The position numbers and the translations under genes were made by a program. Positions 44,911 through 54,135 of a stretch of DNA of 64,000 bases are shown here, piece by piece. The notes beneath the pieces are model-generated. The model was not told the DNA's origin and did no database searches. It worked only from the letters and a program-made list of their open reading frames with translations. The DNA comes from JAKANT01 sp035502095 (GTDB lineage Bacteria; Pseudomonadota; Gammaproteobacteria; Burkholderiales; Burkholderiaceae_F), in contig DATJUX010000044.1 in assembly GCA_035502095.1 (NCBI GenBank), forward strand, positions 186,001 to 250,000, read 5' to 3'. Position 1 is the first letter of the stretch, and each line of letters begins with the position of its first letter.

Positions 44911-45393
44911 CTAGCTCTGCGCCGCGAGCTGCTTCAGCGCATCGCCCGTTAGCCGGCAAATGCGCCAGTCCGGAAGCAGATCGGCGCCAAGTGCACGGTA
45001 AAAGTCGATCGCGGGCCGATTCCAGTCGAGCACCGCCCATTCGAAGCGGCCACATTCACGCGCCACCGCGAGCCGTGCGAGATGACGGATCAGCGCCTTC
45101 CCGTAGCCACGGCCGCGGGCGTCGGGCAGCACGAACAGGTCTTCCAGATAGAGCCCCCGCCGCGCGAGGAATGTCGAGAAATTGTGGAAGAACAGCGCAA
45201 AGCCGACCGCACGACCAGCCTCCCAACCGATCACCGCCTCGATCACCGGATGGTCCCCGAACAGTTCATCGCGCAACTGCGCCTCGGTCCCGACCATCTG
45301 GTGCACGAGCCTCTCGTACTCCGCGAGTCCGCGCACGAGCGAATGCAGGATCGCCGTGTCCTGCGCCCGCGCCGGTTCGATGTGAAAACTCAT
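44911..45393 (-). CDS. GNAT-family N-acetyltransferase
   Basis: 160 residues from the ATG at 45393. The acetyl-CoA site is seen in LYLEDLFVLPDARGRGYGKALI (R/Q-x-x-G-x-G/A motif), and the C-terminus has VLDWNRPAIDFYRALGA, typical of the diamine/thialysine acetyltransferase (SAT-like) branch. The substrate is unproven. It is 32 bp upstream of dnaX on the same strand. Confidence 0.9.
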   Translation of the reverse strand: MSFHIEPARAQDTAILHSLVRGLAEYERLVHQMVGTEAQLRDELFGDHPVIEAVIGWEAGRAVGFALFFHNFSTFLARRGLYLEDLFVLPDARGRGYGKALIRHLARLAVARECGRFEWAVLDWNRPAIDFYRALGADLLPDWRICRLTGDALKQLAAQS

Positions 45394-45474
45394 GGCCGTT
45401 TCATCACAGTCCGTGGTCAAGGGGGAGGTCCAGGAGGGGGCCACAGCCCCGTCCTGCAACTCAAGAGGAGCGAA

Positions 45475-45509
45475 GCTCGCCTCTTCGCCCTTCCGGCGAA
45501 GAGGCGAGC
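45475..45509 (-). terminator. 15-bp perfect hairpin at the 3' end of the SRP RNA gene
   Basis: GCTCGCCTCTTCGCC and its exact complement flank a 5-nt loop. The stem begins inside the last bases of the SRP RNA (45503-45509). There is no T-run beyond TT, so it may act as a terminator or as a barrier to 3' trimming. Confidence 0.55.
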
Positions 45510-45598
45510 CTTGTCCTCGGCACCGCAGGAAGTCCGCTATGGCTGCTTCGTTCCCGACCTGACCAGATTCACGGCACCTGCATGCGAGGGGGCCCGCC
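45503..45598 (-). ncRNA. ffs: Signal recognition particle 4.5S RNA
   Basis: About 96 nt. The diagnostic SRP domain IV core is present on the minus strand: GGTCAGGTCGGGAACGAAGC followed by AGCC, containing the GGAA-type tetraloop region and asymmetric loop bound by Ffh. The ends pair (GGCGGGCC with GGCTCGCC), which sets the limits given; exact termini are inferred. It starts 13 bp after the AddA-like stop codon, so its promoter must lie within that gene. The 109 bp from 45394 to 45502 hold only the hairpin. Confidence 0.88.
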
Positions 45599-45611
45599 GT
45601 GTTCGATCTTA

Positions 45612-48600
45612 TCAGTCGATTTCGATCAACTCGCCGTCGGCCACGATCAGCACGCCGCGCACGGACCGGTTCGGATGAATCGACCGCACGATGCGGCAGT
45701 AGCGCTCCACCTGCCGCGTGTAGCTCGAGCGTTCCGCCGCCGTCACGCGCCATTTGAAGTCGATGACCCACCATGCGTCGTCGACGTCGACAAGACGATC
45801 GAGCCGCAGCAGCGCACCGTCCTCGTCGATCACCTCGAGTTCCGCGTCCCCCGCCAAGAAGAACCGCGCGAGGTGGGGTGCCGCAAGGACCGTACGCGCC
45901 GCATCGAACACGCCCGCGACCTGGGCGCTGTCGAGGCCGAAGCGGCTTCCCACGCGATCGCGATCGATCCGCTCCAGCTGGTCGACGGTGCTCGCACGCT
46001 CCAGCAGCGAATGCCACGCACGCCCGAGGCGCAGCGGGTCGTCACTCAAGACCACACGCGGCACGCCCGTCGCGCACGCCACGGGCAGGAAATCGCGCAC
46101 GCTCGGTACGTCGTCCACGCCTGGCGTTTCGACGGCAACGACCGGCAGCGGCGCCAGACCCGCGATCCCTTCGAATCGCGTGTACCAAGTGTCGTCGTAA
46201 CGCTGGTCCTTCTTCTGAGGTACCACTCCCGATACGACCAATACCTGACGTGCCCGGGTCGCCGCGACGTACAGGAGGTTCCAGTATTCCTGTTGGCCGC
46301 GCTCTCGCTCGATGTCGAGCCAGCGACGACGCGCGGCGCCGCTCACGGCAGTTCGACCGAGGACGGAGACGTGATGCGGGAACGACGCCTCCGGGGGCCA
46401 GCCGACGAGCGTGCGGAAGCCGCGCTCCCCTTCCCAGTAGATGTGCGCGTCGGCAAGCACGACGATCTCGCTCTCCAATCCCTTCGCGCCGTGAACCGTC
46501 GAGACCCGCACCGCATCGCCCTGTGCGGCCTGGCCTTCGCCGGGCGCTTCCTGGTCGCGCGCGCGACGCAACGCGGCCACTTCGTCGAGGAAGCGCGGCA
46601 GGCTCGGATATCGACCCGAGTCGATCGACAGCGCCAGTTCGAGGACGCGATCCAGGTTCGCCTGTACTTGCGAGTGCATGGATGCCGGCGCCGCGGCCGC
46701 AAACCGACGGCGTACGTCGCCCTCGAAGAAAATACGATCGAGGAGGTCGTGCACGGGCAGGACGCCAGCGAGCTCCCGCCACGATTGCAGCAGCGAGCGC
46801 GCGCGTTCCAGCGCCGCGCCTGGATTCTCCATCGCCCGCAGCCGCCTCCACCAACTCGAACCGGCGACGGGCGGCGCGGGTGTCGTCCGACCGTCGTCAT
46901 CGGCTGCCGCCGGCGGATCGCGCGGCAAGGGTGGCGCAAGGCTCAAAAGGTCCTCGTCGCTCGCGCCGAAGAGCGGCGAACGCAGTGCATGCGCGAGCTT
47001 CACGTCCGCGTAGGGCGCGGCCAGGAACTCGAGCGTCGCGATAAGATCGTCTGCCTCGAGCGTTCCGAGCAGGCCGCCCATCCGATCGCTGACGAAAGGG
47101 ACGTCCGCCTCACGCAGCGCACGCTCGAGCGAATCGAGCCAGGTCCGCCGCCGCACGAGTACGAGGACATCCGACCAGCGCGCCGGACGCGAACCCTCCT
47201 TGTCGTCGATCGTCGTCGTCGCGACAAGACTCTTGATCGCCCCGGCAATCACGGTACCCTCGCGATACCGCGCGTCCGATTCGGCTTCCGGTCGCGCGTC
47301 GACCAGAACGTCGCGCATGCCCACATCGGCCGCGCCGGGTTTTTCGCGCCGCTCGGATGCCGCGACGAGGTCGAGACGGATGACACTTCCCTCGCGCGGC
47401 GCGCTCGTCGACTGCTGCTGGTAGAGCGGGTTGCGCAGCAAGAAGACCGCGTCGAGTGCACGCACGATCGCCCGCGCGTTCCGCCGCGTCACGTTGGTCC
47501 GCAGGTGCGTGCCGCCGAAATCGCGCGCGAGCAGCGCAATGGCCGCATCGAAGAGCCGCGGCTCGGCACGCCGGAATGCGTAGATCGACTGCTTGGGATC
47601 GCCGACGATGAAGACCGTCGGACGGTCACCCGCGCCACCGTAGGCGGCCAGCCACCGTTCCAGCGCCTGCCACTGGATCGGATTCGTATCCTGGAATTCG
47701 TCGACCAGCACGTGGCGATAACGGGCGTCGAGTTGGGACTGGACGTGGGCCGCGTGCTCCTCGTCGCCGAGCAGGCGCCATGCGTGCCATTCCAGGTCCG
47801 TGAAGTCGAGCAACTGCTGACGTGCCTTCAGTTCCTCGTAGGCCGCGATCAATGCCGGCCCTGCAGCGAGCGCAACGGAGTTGAGCTGGACCGCGTCGAA
47901 CTCGTCCTGCGCAAGCGCGATCCTTTCGAACTCGGCGATGAGCGCCTCCCACGCCCGGCGATAGCGGTCCGCGGCCGGCGCGAGCAATTTCGGCGGCATC
48001 CATTTTTCAGGCAGAAGATCCTTGCGCAACGTTGCGTCCTGCGTATAAAGCGCATCGCGAATCAGTCCGAACGCGTTCTGCACATCCCGCTCGAGGGCGG
48101 CGATGCCATCTTCCAACCCCTGGCGGGCCGCCGAGATCTTCGACGAGTCCGTCGGCAGGGAACGAAGAAGCGGCATGTACGCTTGCACCGCCACGAGAAA
48201 ACGCGCGTCGCGCAGGCTGTTCGCCGGCATTGCGTCGGGATCGAAGCCGCTGGCGATCAGAGCGTCGCGCATCGGCCGCACGGCGCGCTGGAGCGGTGCC
48301 TCCGACGAAGCTGCCGCGAAACTCCACCAGTCGGCCCGCCGCTGCAGCAGGTCGTCGAGCGTTCCGTTCGCGTTGGCCGCACCGAGCCGCGCGACCATTT
48401 CGACGTACGCGTCGCGAATAGCCTCGTATGCGGGCTCCCTCATGTGCTGCGCAAATAACTGCCACGCATCGTTGCGCAGGCGATCGGTGTGTTCGAGCAT
48501 CGACGGCGCGAAGGGAACGCCGGCGTCCAGCGGCGCGCACTTCAGCAGGCGCAGGAACCACCCGTGGAACGTGTCGATGGTGGGGCCGATCTCGGCCGCC

Positions 48601-48956
48601 AGCACGCGCTCGTAGAGCAGACGTGCCGCGGGAACCTGCATGCGTGCCTGCGCAGGGTCGACACCGCGTTGGCGCAGCAGCGATTCCACCCCTGCGTTCG
48701 ATGCGAACGCCATTTCCTGAAGATCGGCTGCAAGCCGCAGTCGCATCTCCTGGGCCGCCTTGCGCGTGAACGTGATGGCGAGGATCTCCGACGGAGCCGC
48801 GCCCGCCAGCAGGAGCCGCACGATCCGACCTACAAGAAGCCACGTCTTGCCGCTGCCGGCGCACGCCTCCACCACGCAACTCGCGCGCGGATCGAGCGCG
48901 CGCGCGACGAAGGCATCGGCGTCGATCGGCATGCCGTCGGCAAGATAATCGCTCAT
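45612..48956 (-). CDS. UvrD/AddA-like helicase-nuclease (double-strand break repair)
   Basis: 1114 residues from the ATG at 48956. Superfamily 1 helicase motifs are present: Walker A EACAGSGKTWL (Lys37), ITFTRKAAQEMRLRL (Ia), VLVDEFQDTNPIQW (II), FIVGDPKQSIYAFRRAE (III), VRVSTVHGAKGLESEIVVL (V) and LLYVAATRARQVLVV (VI). The C-terminus has a PD-(D/E)XK nuclease motif: ELEVIDEDGALLRLDRLVDV then WWVIDFKWR. Together with the upstream AddB-like gene (4-bp ATGA overlap) it forms an AddAB/RecBCD-like end-resection complex. Confidence 0.9.
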   Translation of the reverse strand: MSDYLADGMPIDADAFVARALDPRASCVVEACAGSGKTWLLVGRIVRLLLAGAAPSEILAITFTRKAAQEMRLRLAADLQEMAFASNAGVESLLRQRGVDPAQARMQVPAARLLYERVLAAEIGPTIDTFHGWFLRLLKCAPLDAGVPFAPSMLEHTDRLRNDAWQLFAQHMREPAYEAIRDAYVEMVARLGAANANGTLDDLLQRRADWWSFAAASSEAPLQRAVRPMRDALIASGFDPDAMPANSLRDARFLVAVQAYMPLLRSLPTDSSKISAARQGLEDGIAALERDVQNAFGLIRDALYTQDATLRKDLLPEKWMPPKLLAPAADRYRRAWEALIAEFERIALAQDEFDAVQLNSVALAAGPALIAAYEELKARQQLLDFTDLEWHAWRLLGDEEHAAHVQSQLDARYRHVLVDEFQDTNPIQWQALERWLAAYGGAGDRPTVFIVGDPKQSIYAFRRAEPRLFDAAIALLARDFGGTHLRTNVTRRNARAIVRALDAVFLLRNPLYQQQSTSAPREGSVIRLDLVAASERREKPGAADVGMRDVLVDARPEAESDARYREGTVIAGAIKSLVATTTIDDKEGSRPARWSDVLVLVRRRTWLDSLERALREADVPFVSDRMGGLLGTLEADDLIATLEFLAAPYADVKLAHALRSPLFGASDEDLLSLAPPLPRDPPAAADDDGRTTPAPPVAGSSWWRRLRAMENPGAALERARSLLQSWRELAGVLPVHDLLDRIFFEGDVRRRFAAAAPASMHSQVQANLDRVLELALSIDSGRYPSLPRFLDEVAALRRARDQEAPGEGQAAQGDAVRVSTVHGAKGLESEIVVLADAHIYWEGERGFRTLVGWPPEASFPHHVSVLGRTAVSGAARRRWLDIERERGQQEYWNLLYVAATRARQVLVVSGVVPQKKDQRYDDTWYTRFEGIAGLAPLPVVAVETPGVDDVPSVRDFLPVACATGVPRVVLSDDPLRLGRAWHSLLERASTVDQLERIDRDRVGSRFGLDSAQVAGVFDAARTVLAAPHLARFFLAGDAELEVIDEDGALLRLDRLVDVDDAWWVIDFKWRVTAAERSSYTRQVERYCRIVRSIHPNRSVRGVLIVADGELIEID

Positions 48957-51763
48957 CGTGGCTCGCCTGATTCGTGCCAGAAGTCGCGCCGGCACAGGCC
49001 GCGCATCTCGCACCATTCGCACACGACTTCGTTGCCGAGCGCAGGCAGGCGCTCCCCGCCTGCGATCCGCGCCAGGTCGCCGCGCAGCCGGACCCGCAGA
49101 GCCTCGACCAGCTTCGGATACTCCTGCCGCGGCGCCAGCGTACCCACCTGATCCTGCCGGTCCGAGGTTCGCTGCAGGAATACGAATGCTGCCCGCTTCA
49201 CCCTGCCCGGATAGAGCAGTCCATAGAATGGCAGTTGCACGTTCTCGCCCGCGAGTGCAAGGTCTTCGCTCAGTTGCTGCTTCCTGCGCGCCTTGTAGTC
49301 GAGCACTTCGACTTCGTCGCCGCGGACATCGATGCGGTCGATCCGTCCTTTGAGTTCGACCGCCTGCACGCCGGCTGCATCGACCTCGAAGCGGCTGCGC
49401 AGGTCGACTTCCGCGCCTTCGAAGGACCATCCTTCGCCGAGTCGCCTGCGCAACCAGACGAGGTAGGCGAGTTGGGTCTCGCCGAACTGGCGCCGCAGTC
49501 CGAGCATGCGAGGCCTGCGCTCGACCAGAGGATCGAACACACGGTCGGCGTGGTGCATGAGGCTCGTCGCGAGCTCTTCGTCGGAGGCACCGCGCAGGTC
49601 CCGGTCGCGCCATTCGAGGTGAAACTCCGCCAGTACCTCGTGGACTGCTTTCCCGTACTCGCTGGGGCTCGGCTCGTCGGTCACCTCGTCCAGCTTGCGC
49701 AGGCGCAGCAGGTGGCGCGCATAGAACTGATACGGACACTCGACCAGGCTCTGGTACTGCGTGGCCGATATCTCCGGCAGCAAGCGTTGCGGCGCGCGCG
49801 GCGCCGGGCGTCCGGTCGGTGCCGGCTCGACACGTCGCTGAGGCAGTTGGGCGGCGCGCAGGGGATCGTGGCCAGCCGCCCGCGCAACGGCCCTCAGACG
49901 AGCCAGCCATGGGGAGATGGCACGCGGCTCGTCGTCTCGGCGGCTGCACCAGACCGCCATCACTCGGGGAACCCGAACAAGCAACGCGGCGAGGCTTTCC
50001 GCCTGCTCCCGGGTCGCCTCGCGCCTGCCGGGCAGTCCGAGATCGGCGCGTACGGCGTTCGAGAAAAAGAACGACTCCACGTGCGGCGCGGGCAGATGCG
50101 CGGCGTCCGCGCCGACCAGCACGGCGGCGTCGAAGTCGCGCAGCGTCGTCGCCGACAGCGACACCATCGAGATCGGGCTGTCGATTGCACCTGCGGCGAT
50201 GGTCTCTTCCTCGAAGCGCGCAGCGACCATCGCACGAAACTCCGCCGGCGCAAACCGGATCCTTCCGATGGCCGCCGACGCGACCGCACGCGCCTGAAGA
50301 TCGTCAAGAATCTCGAGCACATCCGCGCCGACAGGATCCGCGGCAAGCGCGGCGCGCATGCCGAGGCCGGACAGCGCGCCCTGCAGCGCCTGGGCGAAAC
50401 CGGCGATCGTGCTCGTCGCCCCAGACAGGCGATTGGCGTGAGTTTCGAGCGATTGCAGCCATTCGATGGCACGTTCATGCGGCTGCTCCGGCCGCGCGGC
50501 CGCCGCTTCGTGAAGCGCGAGCACGATCGGCCCCAGGCCCTGGACGATTCCGCGCGATCGGATCACCTTGTCGATCGTCTCGACCAGGAAAGCCTTGCCA
50601 GCAAACCCCTGCAGCGTGAACGGCGACTTGAGCCAGTCGAGCAGATCGCGATGATGGAAGCCGTTTGCGCCCAATTCGAACAGGCGCATCACCGCGCCGG
50701 CCGCACTGGTTGTCGAAAGTTTCCACCCTGTTTCGTCGCGCACGAGAATCGCGGCGCGCTCCAGAAGCGCCCGCACCCGCCGTGCTGCGACCCGATCGAG
50801 GGCCACCAATGCAATCGAACGAGGGACTCGCTCGGAGAAGAGGTCGCCCTGCCCCTCGGGACGCAACCATTTCACGACTTGCTCGCAGACTGCAATCGAT
50901 TCGTCTTCGAGTGAGCCGGCTTCCAGCAGCCCGGGGGCCTGTGCGGCTTCTGCCTTCGTGACCGACCGGGCCCGCTCCACGATCGGTGCGGGCGCGGCAT
51001 CCCCGCCAATCAGCTCCGGCCAGGCGGCGGCCAGTAGCGGCCGTGCCGCAACGGCCGCACCCGCATCGGCCACGAGCAGATGCACGGGAACACGCTCCGC
51101 CAGCGCTACGAGTCGGCCGCGCATCCACCCAGGCGGCATTCCGGCAGCGACAAAAAGAAGCGGACGCGTCGCTCCGCGGATGCGCGCATCGAAGACCGCA
51201 AGACGCGCCATGGCTCCGTGGTCGCGCGCCATCGAAGCGCGCCACAGCTGCAGGATGAGTTGTGCCTGCGGCAGCATGGTGCGCAGCGCCCGTCGATGAA
51301 AGTGACGCGCGAGGCTTGCTTCGATCCTTGCCTCGAGCGCCTCCGAGCCGTCGACCGCCGCAAAAGTCAACTCGTCGCAGACCGCTTCGATGTTCGTTGC
51401 GAGTGCCCATAGCGCCGCCGGCTGAGGCCCGAACGCGGTTCGCACCCACTCGTTGCCGCGCAGGACCTCGAACAGCTCGACGCGGCGTTCGATTGCGCCG
51501 TCCGCAACTTCGCCGGCCCATGCCGCCAGTGTGTACATGCGTGGCGGGATGAATGCGCGACTGCCCTCGGCGCGAAGTCCCGCCTGCAACGCCGTGCGCA
51601 AGGGTTGCGCGTGGCTCCAGGAGGGCAGGATGACATCGGCGCGGCGCAGGTCCCTGGGCGCGGAACCCTCGTCCGGCCCCACTAGGCGAAGGACGGCGTC
51701 GGCCACGGCGGGCCAGAAGCCGGCATCGGCGACAGCGACGGATTCGGTAAGCGCCTGCGTCAA
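48953..51763 (-). CDS. AddB-like PD-(D/E)XK nuclease, DNA repair protein
   Basis: 936 residues. The N-terminal 650 residues resemble an inactive helicase-like AddB fold with no Walker A. The C-terminal nuclease (~680-936) shows ISATQYQSLVECPYQFYARH, YGKAVHEVLAEFH (His/Glu), and VEVLDYKARRKQQ with the catalytic D-x-K. Its Cys residues (CPYQ near 698; CEWCEMRGLCRRDF near the end) match an AddB-type 4Fe-4S cluster. This is the proteobacterial family often named probable DNA repair protein. Its stop overlaps the AddA-like start, so the two are coupled. Confidence 0.87.
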   Translation of the reverse strand: MTQALTESVAVADAGFWPAVADAVLRLVGPDEGSAPRDLRRADVILPSWSHAQPLRTALQAGLRAEGSRAFIPPRMYTLAAWAGEVADGAIERRVELFEVLRGNEWVRTAFGPQPAALWALATNIEAVCDELTFAAVDGSEALEARIEASLARHFHRRALRTMLPQAQLILQLWRASMARDHGAMARLAVFDARIRGATRPLLFVAAGMPPGWMRGRLVALAERVPVHLLVADAGAAVAARPLLAAAWPELIGGDAAPAPIVERARSVTKAEAAQAPGLLEAGSLEDESIAVCEQVVKWLRPEGQGDLFSERVPRSIALVALDRVAARRVRALLERAAILVRDETGWKLSTTSAAGAVMRLFELGANGFHHRDLLDWLKSPFTLQGFAGKAFLVETIDKVIRSRGIVQGLGPIVLALHEAAAARPEQPHERAIEWLQSLETHANRLSGATSTIAGFAQALQGALSGLGMRAALAADPVGADVLEILDDLQARAVASAAIGRIRFAPAEFRAMVAARFEEETIAAGAIDSPISMVSLSATTLRDFDAAVLVGADAAHLPAPHVESFFFSNAVRADLGLPGRREATREQAESLAALLVRVPRVMAVWCSRRDDEPRAISPWLARLRAVARAAGHDPLRAAQLPQRRVEPAPTGRPAPRAPQRLLPEISATQYQSLVECPYQFYARHLLRLRKLDEVTDEPSPSEYGKAVHEVLAEFHLEWRDRDLRGASDEELATSLMHHADRVFDPLVERRPRMLGLRRQFGETQLAYLVWLRRRLGEGWSFEGAEVDLRSRFEVDAAGVQAVELKGRIDRIDVRGDEVEVLDYKARRKQQLSEDLALAGENVQLPFYGLLYPGRVKRAAFVFLQRTSDRQDQVGTLAPRQEYPKLVEALRVRLRGDLARIAGGERLPALGNEVVCEWCEMRGLCRRDFWHESGEPR

Positions 51764-51964
51764 TCCAACGGCTCGATGATGGCTAATACGAACCGATTGT
51801 AGGTTTGAGGCTTCCGTTTTACGCCCGAAGTGCTAGCATTGCCCTCAATCGGTTGCTGCCGAACCGCTACTTGAAAACTTTCCCCCTCGCAGCAACTTTC
51901 CCGTTTCCGCTCTTTGCTCTCGGCGGCCCCGCCTGCCGGCCGCGATTCCCAGCGAGGATCCTTC

Positions 51965-52297
51965 ATGAGCGACATCAAGTACGTCAGCGACGCAACTTTC
52001 GAATCGGATGTGCTGAAGTCCGACGGCCCGGTCCTTGTCGACTACTGGGCCGAATGGTGCGGCCCCTGCAAGATGATCGCGCCGATCCTCGATGAAGTCG
52101 CGGGCGAGTACAAGGGCCGTCTCACCGTCGCCAAGCTCAACGTCGACGAAAACCAGGCGGTCCCTGCGAAGTACGGAATTCGTGGCATTCCGACGCTGAT
52201 GCTGTTCAAGAACGGCGCGGTTGCCGACACCAAGGTCGGTGCTCTTTCCAAATCGCAACTGACGGCGTTTCTCGACCGCAACCTGCAGCCTGCGTGA
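51965..52297 (+). CDS. trxA: Thioredoxin 1
   Basis: 110 residues from the ATG at 51965 (GAGGATC 6-12 bp upstream). The redox site WCGPC has Cys32 and Cys35 within VLVDYWAEWCGPCKM; the cis-Pro loop is RGIPTLMLFKNG. It is cytosolic with no signal peptide. It is transcribed divergently from the AddB-like gene and lies upstream of rho, as in many proteobacteria. Confidence 0.98.
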   Translation: MSDIKYVSDATFESDVLKSDGPVLVDYWAEWCGPCKMIAPILDEVAGEYKGRLTVAKLNVDENQAVPAKYGIRGIPTLMLFKNGAVADTKVGALSKSQLTAFLDRNLQPA

Positions 52298-52301
52298 CCC
52301 G

Positions 52302-52320
52302 CGGCGGCCGCCGGCCGCCG
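52302..52320 (+). terminator. Possible weak terminator between trxA and rho
   Basis: An 8-bp GC stem (CGGCGGCC with GGCCGCCG, 3-nt spacer) starts just after the trxA stop and is followed by TTT. The short T-run suggests partial termination. Confidence 0.45.
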
Positions 52321-52385
52321 TTTCCGCGTATCCCCGCGGGCGCCCGCTTCGATCAAACGGCGCCCCATTTTCCCCTCCAAAAGTC

Positions 52386-53648
52386 ATGCAACTCTCAGAA
52401 CTCAAAGCACAGCACGTCTCGCAACTCCTCGATATGGCCTCCGGCCTCGAGATCGACAACGCCAACCGGATGCGCAAGCAGGAGTTGATGTTTGCCATCC
52501 TGAAGAAAAAGGCCAAGGCGGGCGAGCCGATCTATGGCGACGGGACGCTCGAGGTGCTGCCCGACGGATTCGGGTTTCTGCGCTCGCCCGAGACGTCGTA
52601 CCTGGCGTCGACCGACGACATCTACATCTCGCCGTCGCAGATCCGCCGCTTCAACCTGCACACCGGCGACTCCATCGAGGGCGAGGTGCGCACACCCAAG
52701 GATGGCGAGCGCTACTTCGCGCTGGTCAAGGTGGACAAGGTCAATGTCCAGCCGCCGGAGTCGACCAAGCACCGCATCCTGTTCGAGAACCTGACCCCGC
52801 TGTTCCCGGACGAGCCGCTGAAACTCGAACGCGACATGAAAGGTGACGAGAACATCACGGGTCGGCTGATCGACATCATCGCGCCCATCGGGAAGGGGCA
52901 GCGCGGCTTGCTCGTCGCGAGCCCCAAGAGCGGCAAGACGGTGCTCATGCAGCACATCGCGCACGCGATCGCGGCCAATCACCCGGACATCATCCTGATC
53001 GTGCTGCTGATCGACGAGCGGCCGGAGGAAGTGACGGAGATGCAGCGCTCGGTGCGCGGCGAGGTCGTCGCGTCGACCTTCGACGAGCCCGCGGCGCGCC
53101 ACGTCCAGGTCGCCGAGATGGTGATCGAAAAGGCCAAACGGCTCGCCGAAAGCAAGAAGGATGTCGTGATCCTGCTCGACTCGATCACGCGTCTGGCGCG
53201 CGCGTACAACACCGTCGTGCCGGCTTCCGGCAAGGTGTTGACGGGCGGCGTCGACGCAAACGCGCTCCAGCGGCCCAAACGCTTCTTCGGCGCGGCCCGC
53301 AATATCGAGGAAGGGGGCTCGCTCACCATCATCGCCACTGCCCTGATCGACACGGGCTCGCGCATGGACGACGTCATCTACGAGGAGTTCAAGGGCACCG
53401 GCAACATGGAAATACACATGGAACGCCGGCTTGCGGAAAAGCGCGTCTATCCGGCTCTCAATGTGAATCGTTCCGGCACCCGGCGCGAAGAACTGCTGTT
53501 GAAGCCCGACATCCTGCAGAAGGTGTGGATCCTGCGCAAACTGCTGTACGGGATGGACGAGATCGAGGCGATGGAATTTCTTCTCGACAAGATGAAGGCG
53601 ACCAAGAACAACGCCGAGTTCTTCGAGATGATGCGTCGCGGTGGGTAG
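52386..53648 (+). CDS. rho: Transcription termination factor Rho
   Basis: 420 residues, full length. The N-terminal helix and OSB/CSD RNA-binding domain contain GTLEVLPDGFGFLRSPETSY, the primary site. The ATPase domain has Walker A ASPKSGKTVLM, Walker B DVVILLDSITRLARAYN, and the Q- and R-loop segments (SGKVLTGGVDANALQRPKRF). It is preceded by an ~88-bp leader after trxA and followed by rpmE2. Confidence 0.99.
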   Translation: MQLSELKAQHVSQLLDMASGLEIDNANRMRKQELMFAILKKKAKAGEPIYGDGTLEVLPDGFGFLRSPETSYLASTDDIYISPSQIRRFNLHTGDSIEGEVRTPKDGERYFALVKVDKVNVQPPESTKHRILFENLTPLFPDEPLKLERDMKGDENITGRLIDIIAPIGKGQRGLLVASPKSGKTVLMQHIAHAIAANHPDIILIVLLIDERPEEVTEMQRSVRGEVVASTFDEPAARHVQVAEMVIEKAKRLAESKKDVVILLDSITRLARAYNTVVPASGKVLTGGVDANALQRPKRFFGAARNIEEGGSLTIIATALIDTGSRMDDVIYEEFKGTGNMEIHMERRLAEKRVYPALNVNRSGTRREELLLKPDILQKVWILRKLLYGMDEIEAMEFLLDKMKATKNNAEFFEMMRRGG

Positions 53649-53760
53649 TGCGGCGGCGGAGGCCCGCGTTTGCCGGGGGATGCCAAATTCCGGATAATTG
53701 CCAGTTTTCCGCCGCCAGCCCTGCTTGGGGGCCCTGAGAGCGGACAAGAACGAGGAAAGC

Positions 53761-54063
53761 ATGAAACCTGGGATCCACCCGGAGTATCGCGAGGTCGTCT
53801 TCGTCGACATCTCCAACGACTTCAGCTTCGTCACGCGCTCGACTGCACAGACGAAGGAAAAGATCACGTGGAAGGATGGCAAGGAGTATCCGCTGTTCAA
53901 GCTGGAGACCTCGGCGGAGTCGCACCCCTTCTACACCGGCGCGCAGACCCGCATCGTCGAAACCGGCCGCGTCGAGAAGTTCCGGCAGAAGTTCGCCGCC
54001 AAGACGGAACAGGTCAATGCTGCCGCCAAGCAGGCGTCCGCGGCCAAGGCCCGCCGGAAGTAG
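53761..54063 (+). CDS. rpmE2: 50S ribosomal protein L31 type B
   Basis: 100 residues from the ATG at 53761 with GAGGAAAG upstream. It has MKPGIHPEYREVVFVDIS and SHPFYTGAQTRIVETGRVEKF; no CxxC pair is present (Ser replaces the Cys before HPFYTG), so this is the zinc-independent B form. The last ~18 residues are an Ala/Lys-rich extension. Zinc-free paralogues normally replace a zinc-binding L31 when zinc is limiting; whether one exists elsewhere is not visible. The position after rho is conserved. Confidence 0.97.
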   Translation: MKPGIHPEYREVVFVDISNDFSFVTRSTAQTKEKITWKDGKEYPLFKLETSAESHPFYTGAQTRIVETGRVEKFRQKFAAKTEQVNAAAKQASAAKARRK

Positions 54064-54083
54064 GTCGCCGCGGCACCACGAAG

Positions 54084-54112
54084 AAAGAGGCAGCCGCGGC
54101 TGCCTCTTTTTC
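54084..54112 (+). terminator. Rho-independent terminator after rpmE2
   Basis: AAAGAGGCAGCCG is followed directly by its exact complement, ending in TTTTT then C. The long stem with flanking A and T runs can act in either direction, but only rpmE2 needs it. Confidence 0.9.
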
Positions 54113-54135
54113 TTGGTGTCGCCGGGCAACCGTTC

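Noticed and set aside
44991..48458. 1155-codon plus-strand open frame opposite the AddA-like gene
   Set aside because: Low-complexity Arg/Pro/Ala composition and full antiparallel overlap with a gene holding all helicase motifs; an artefact of base composition.
48974..50914. 646-codon plus-strand open frame opposite the AddB-like gene
   Set aside because: Antisense shadow; no recognisable motif, no ribosome-binding site, and the minus-strand gene has conserved nuclease and Cys motifs.
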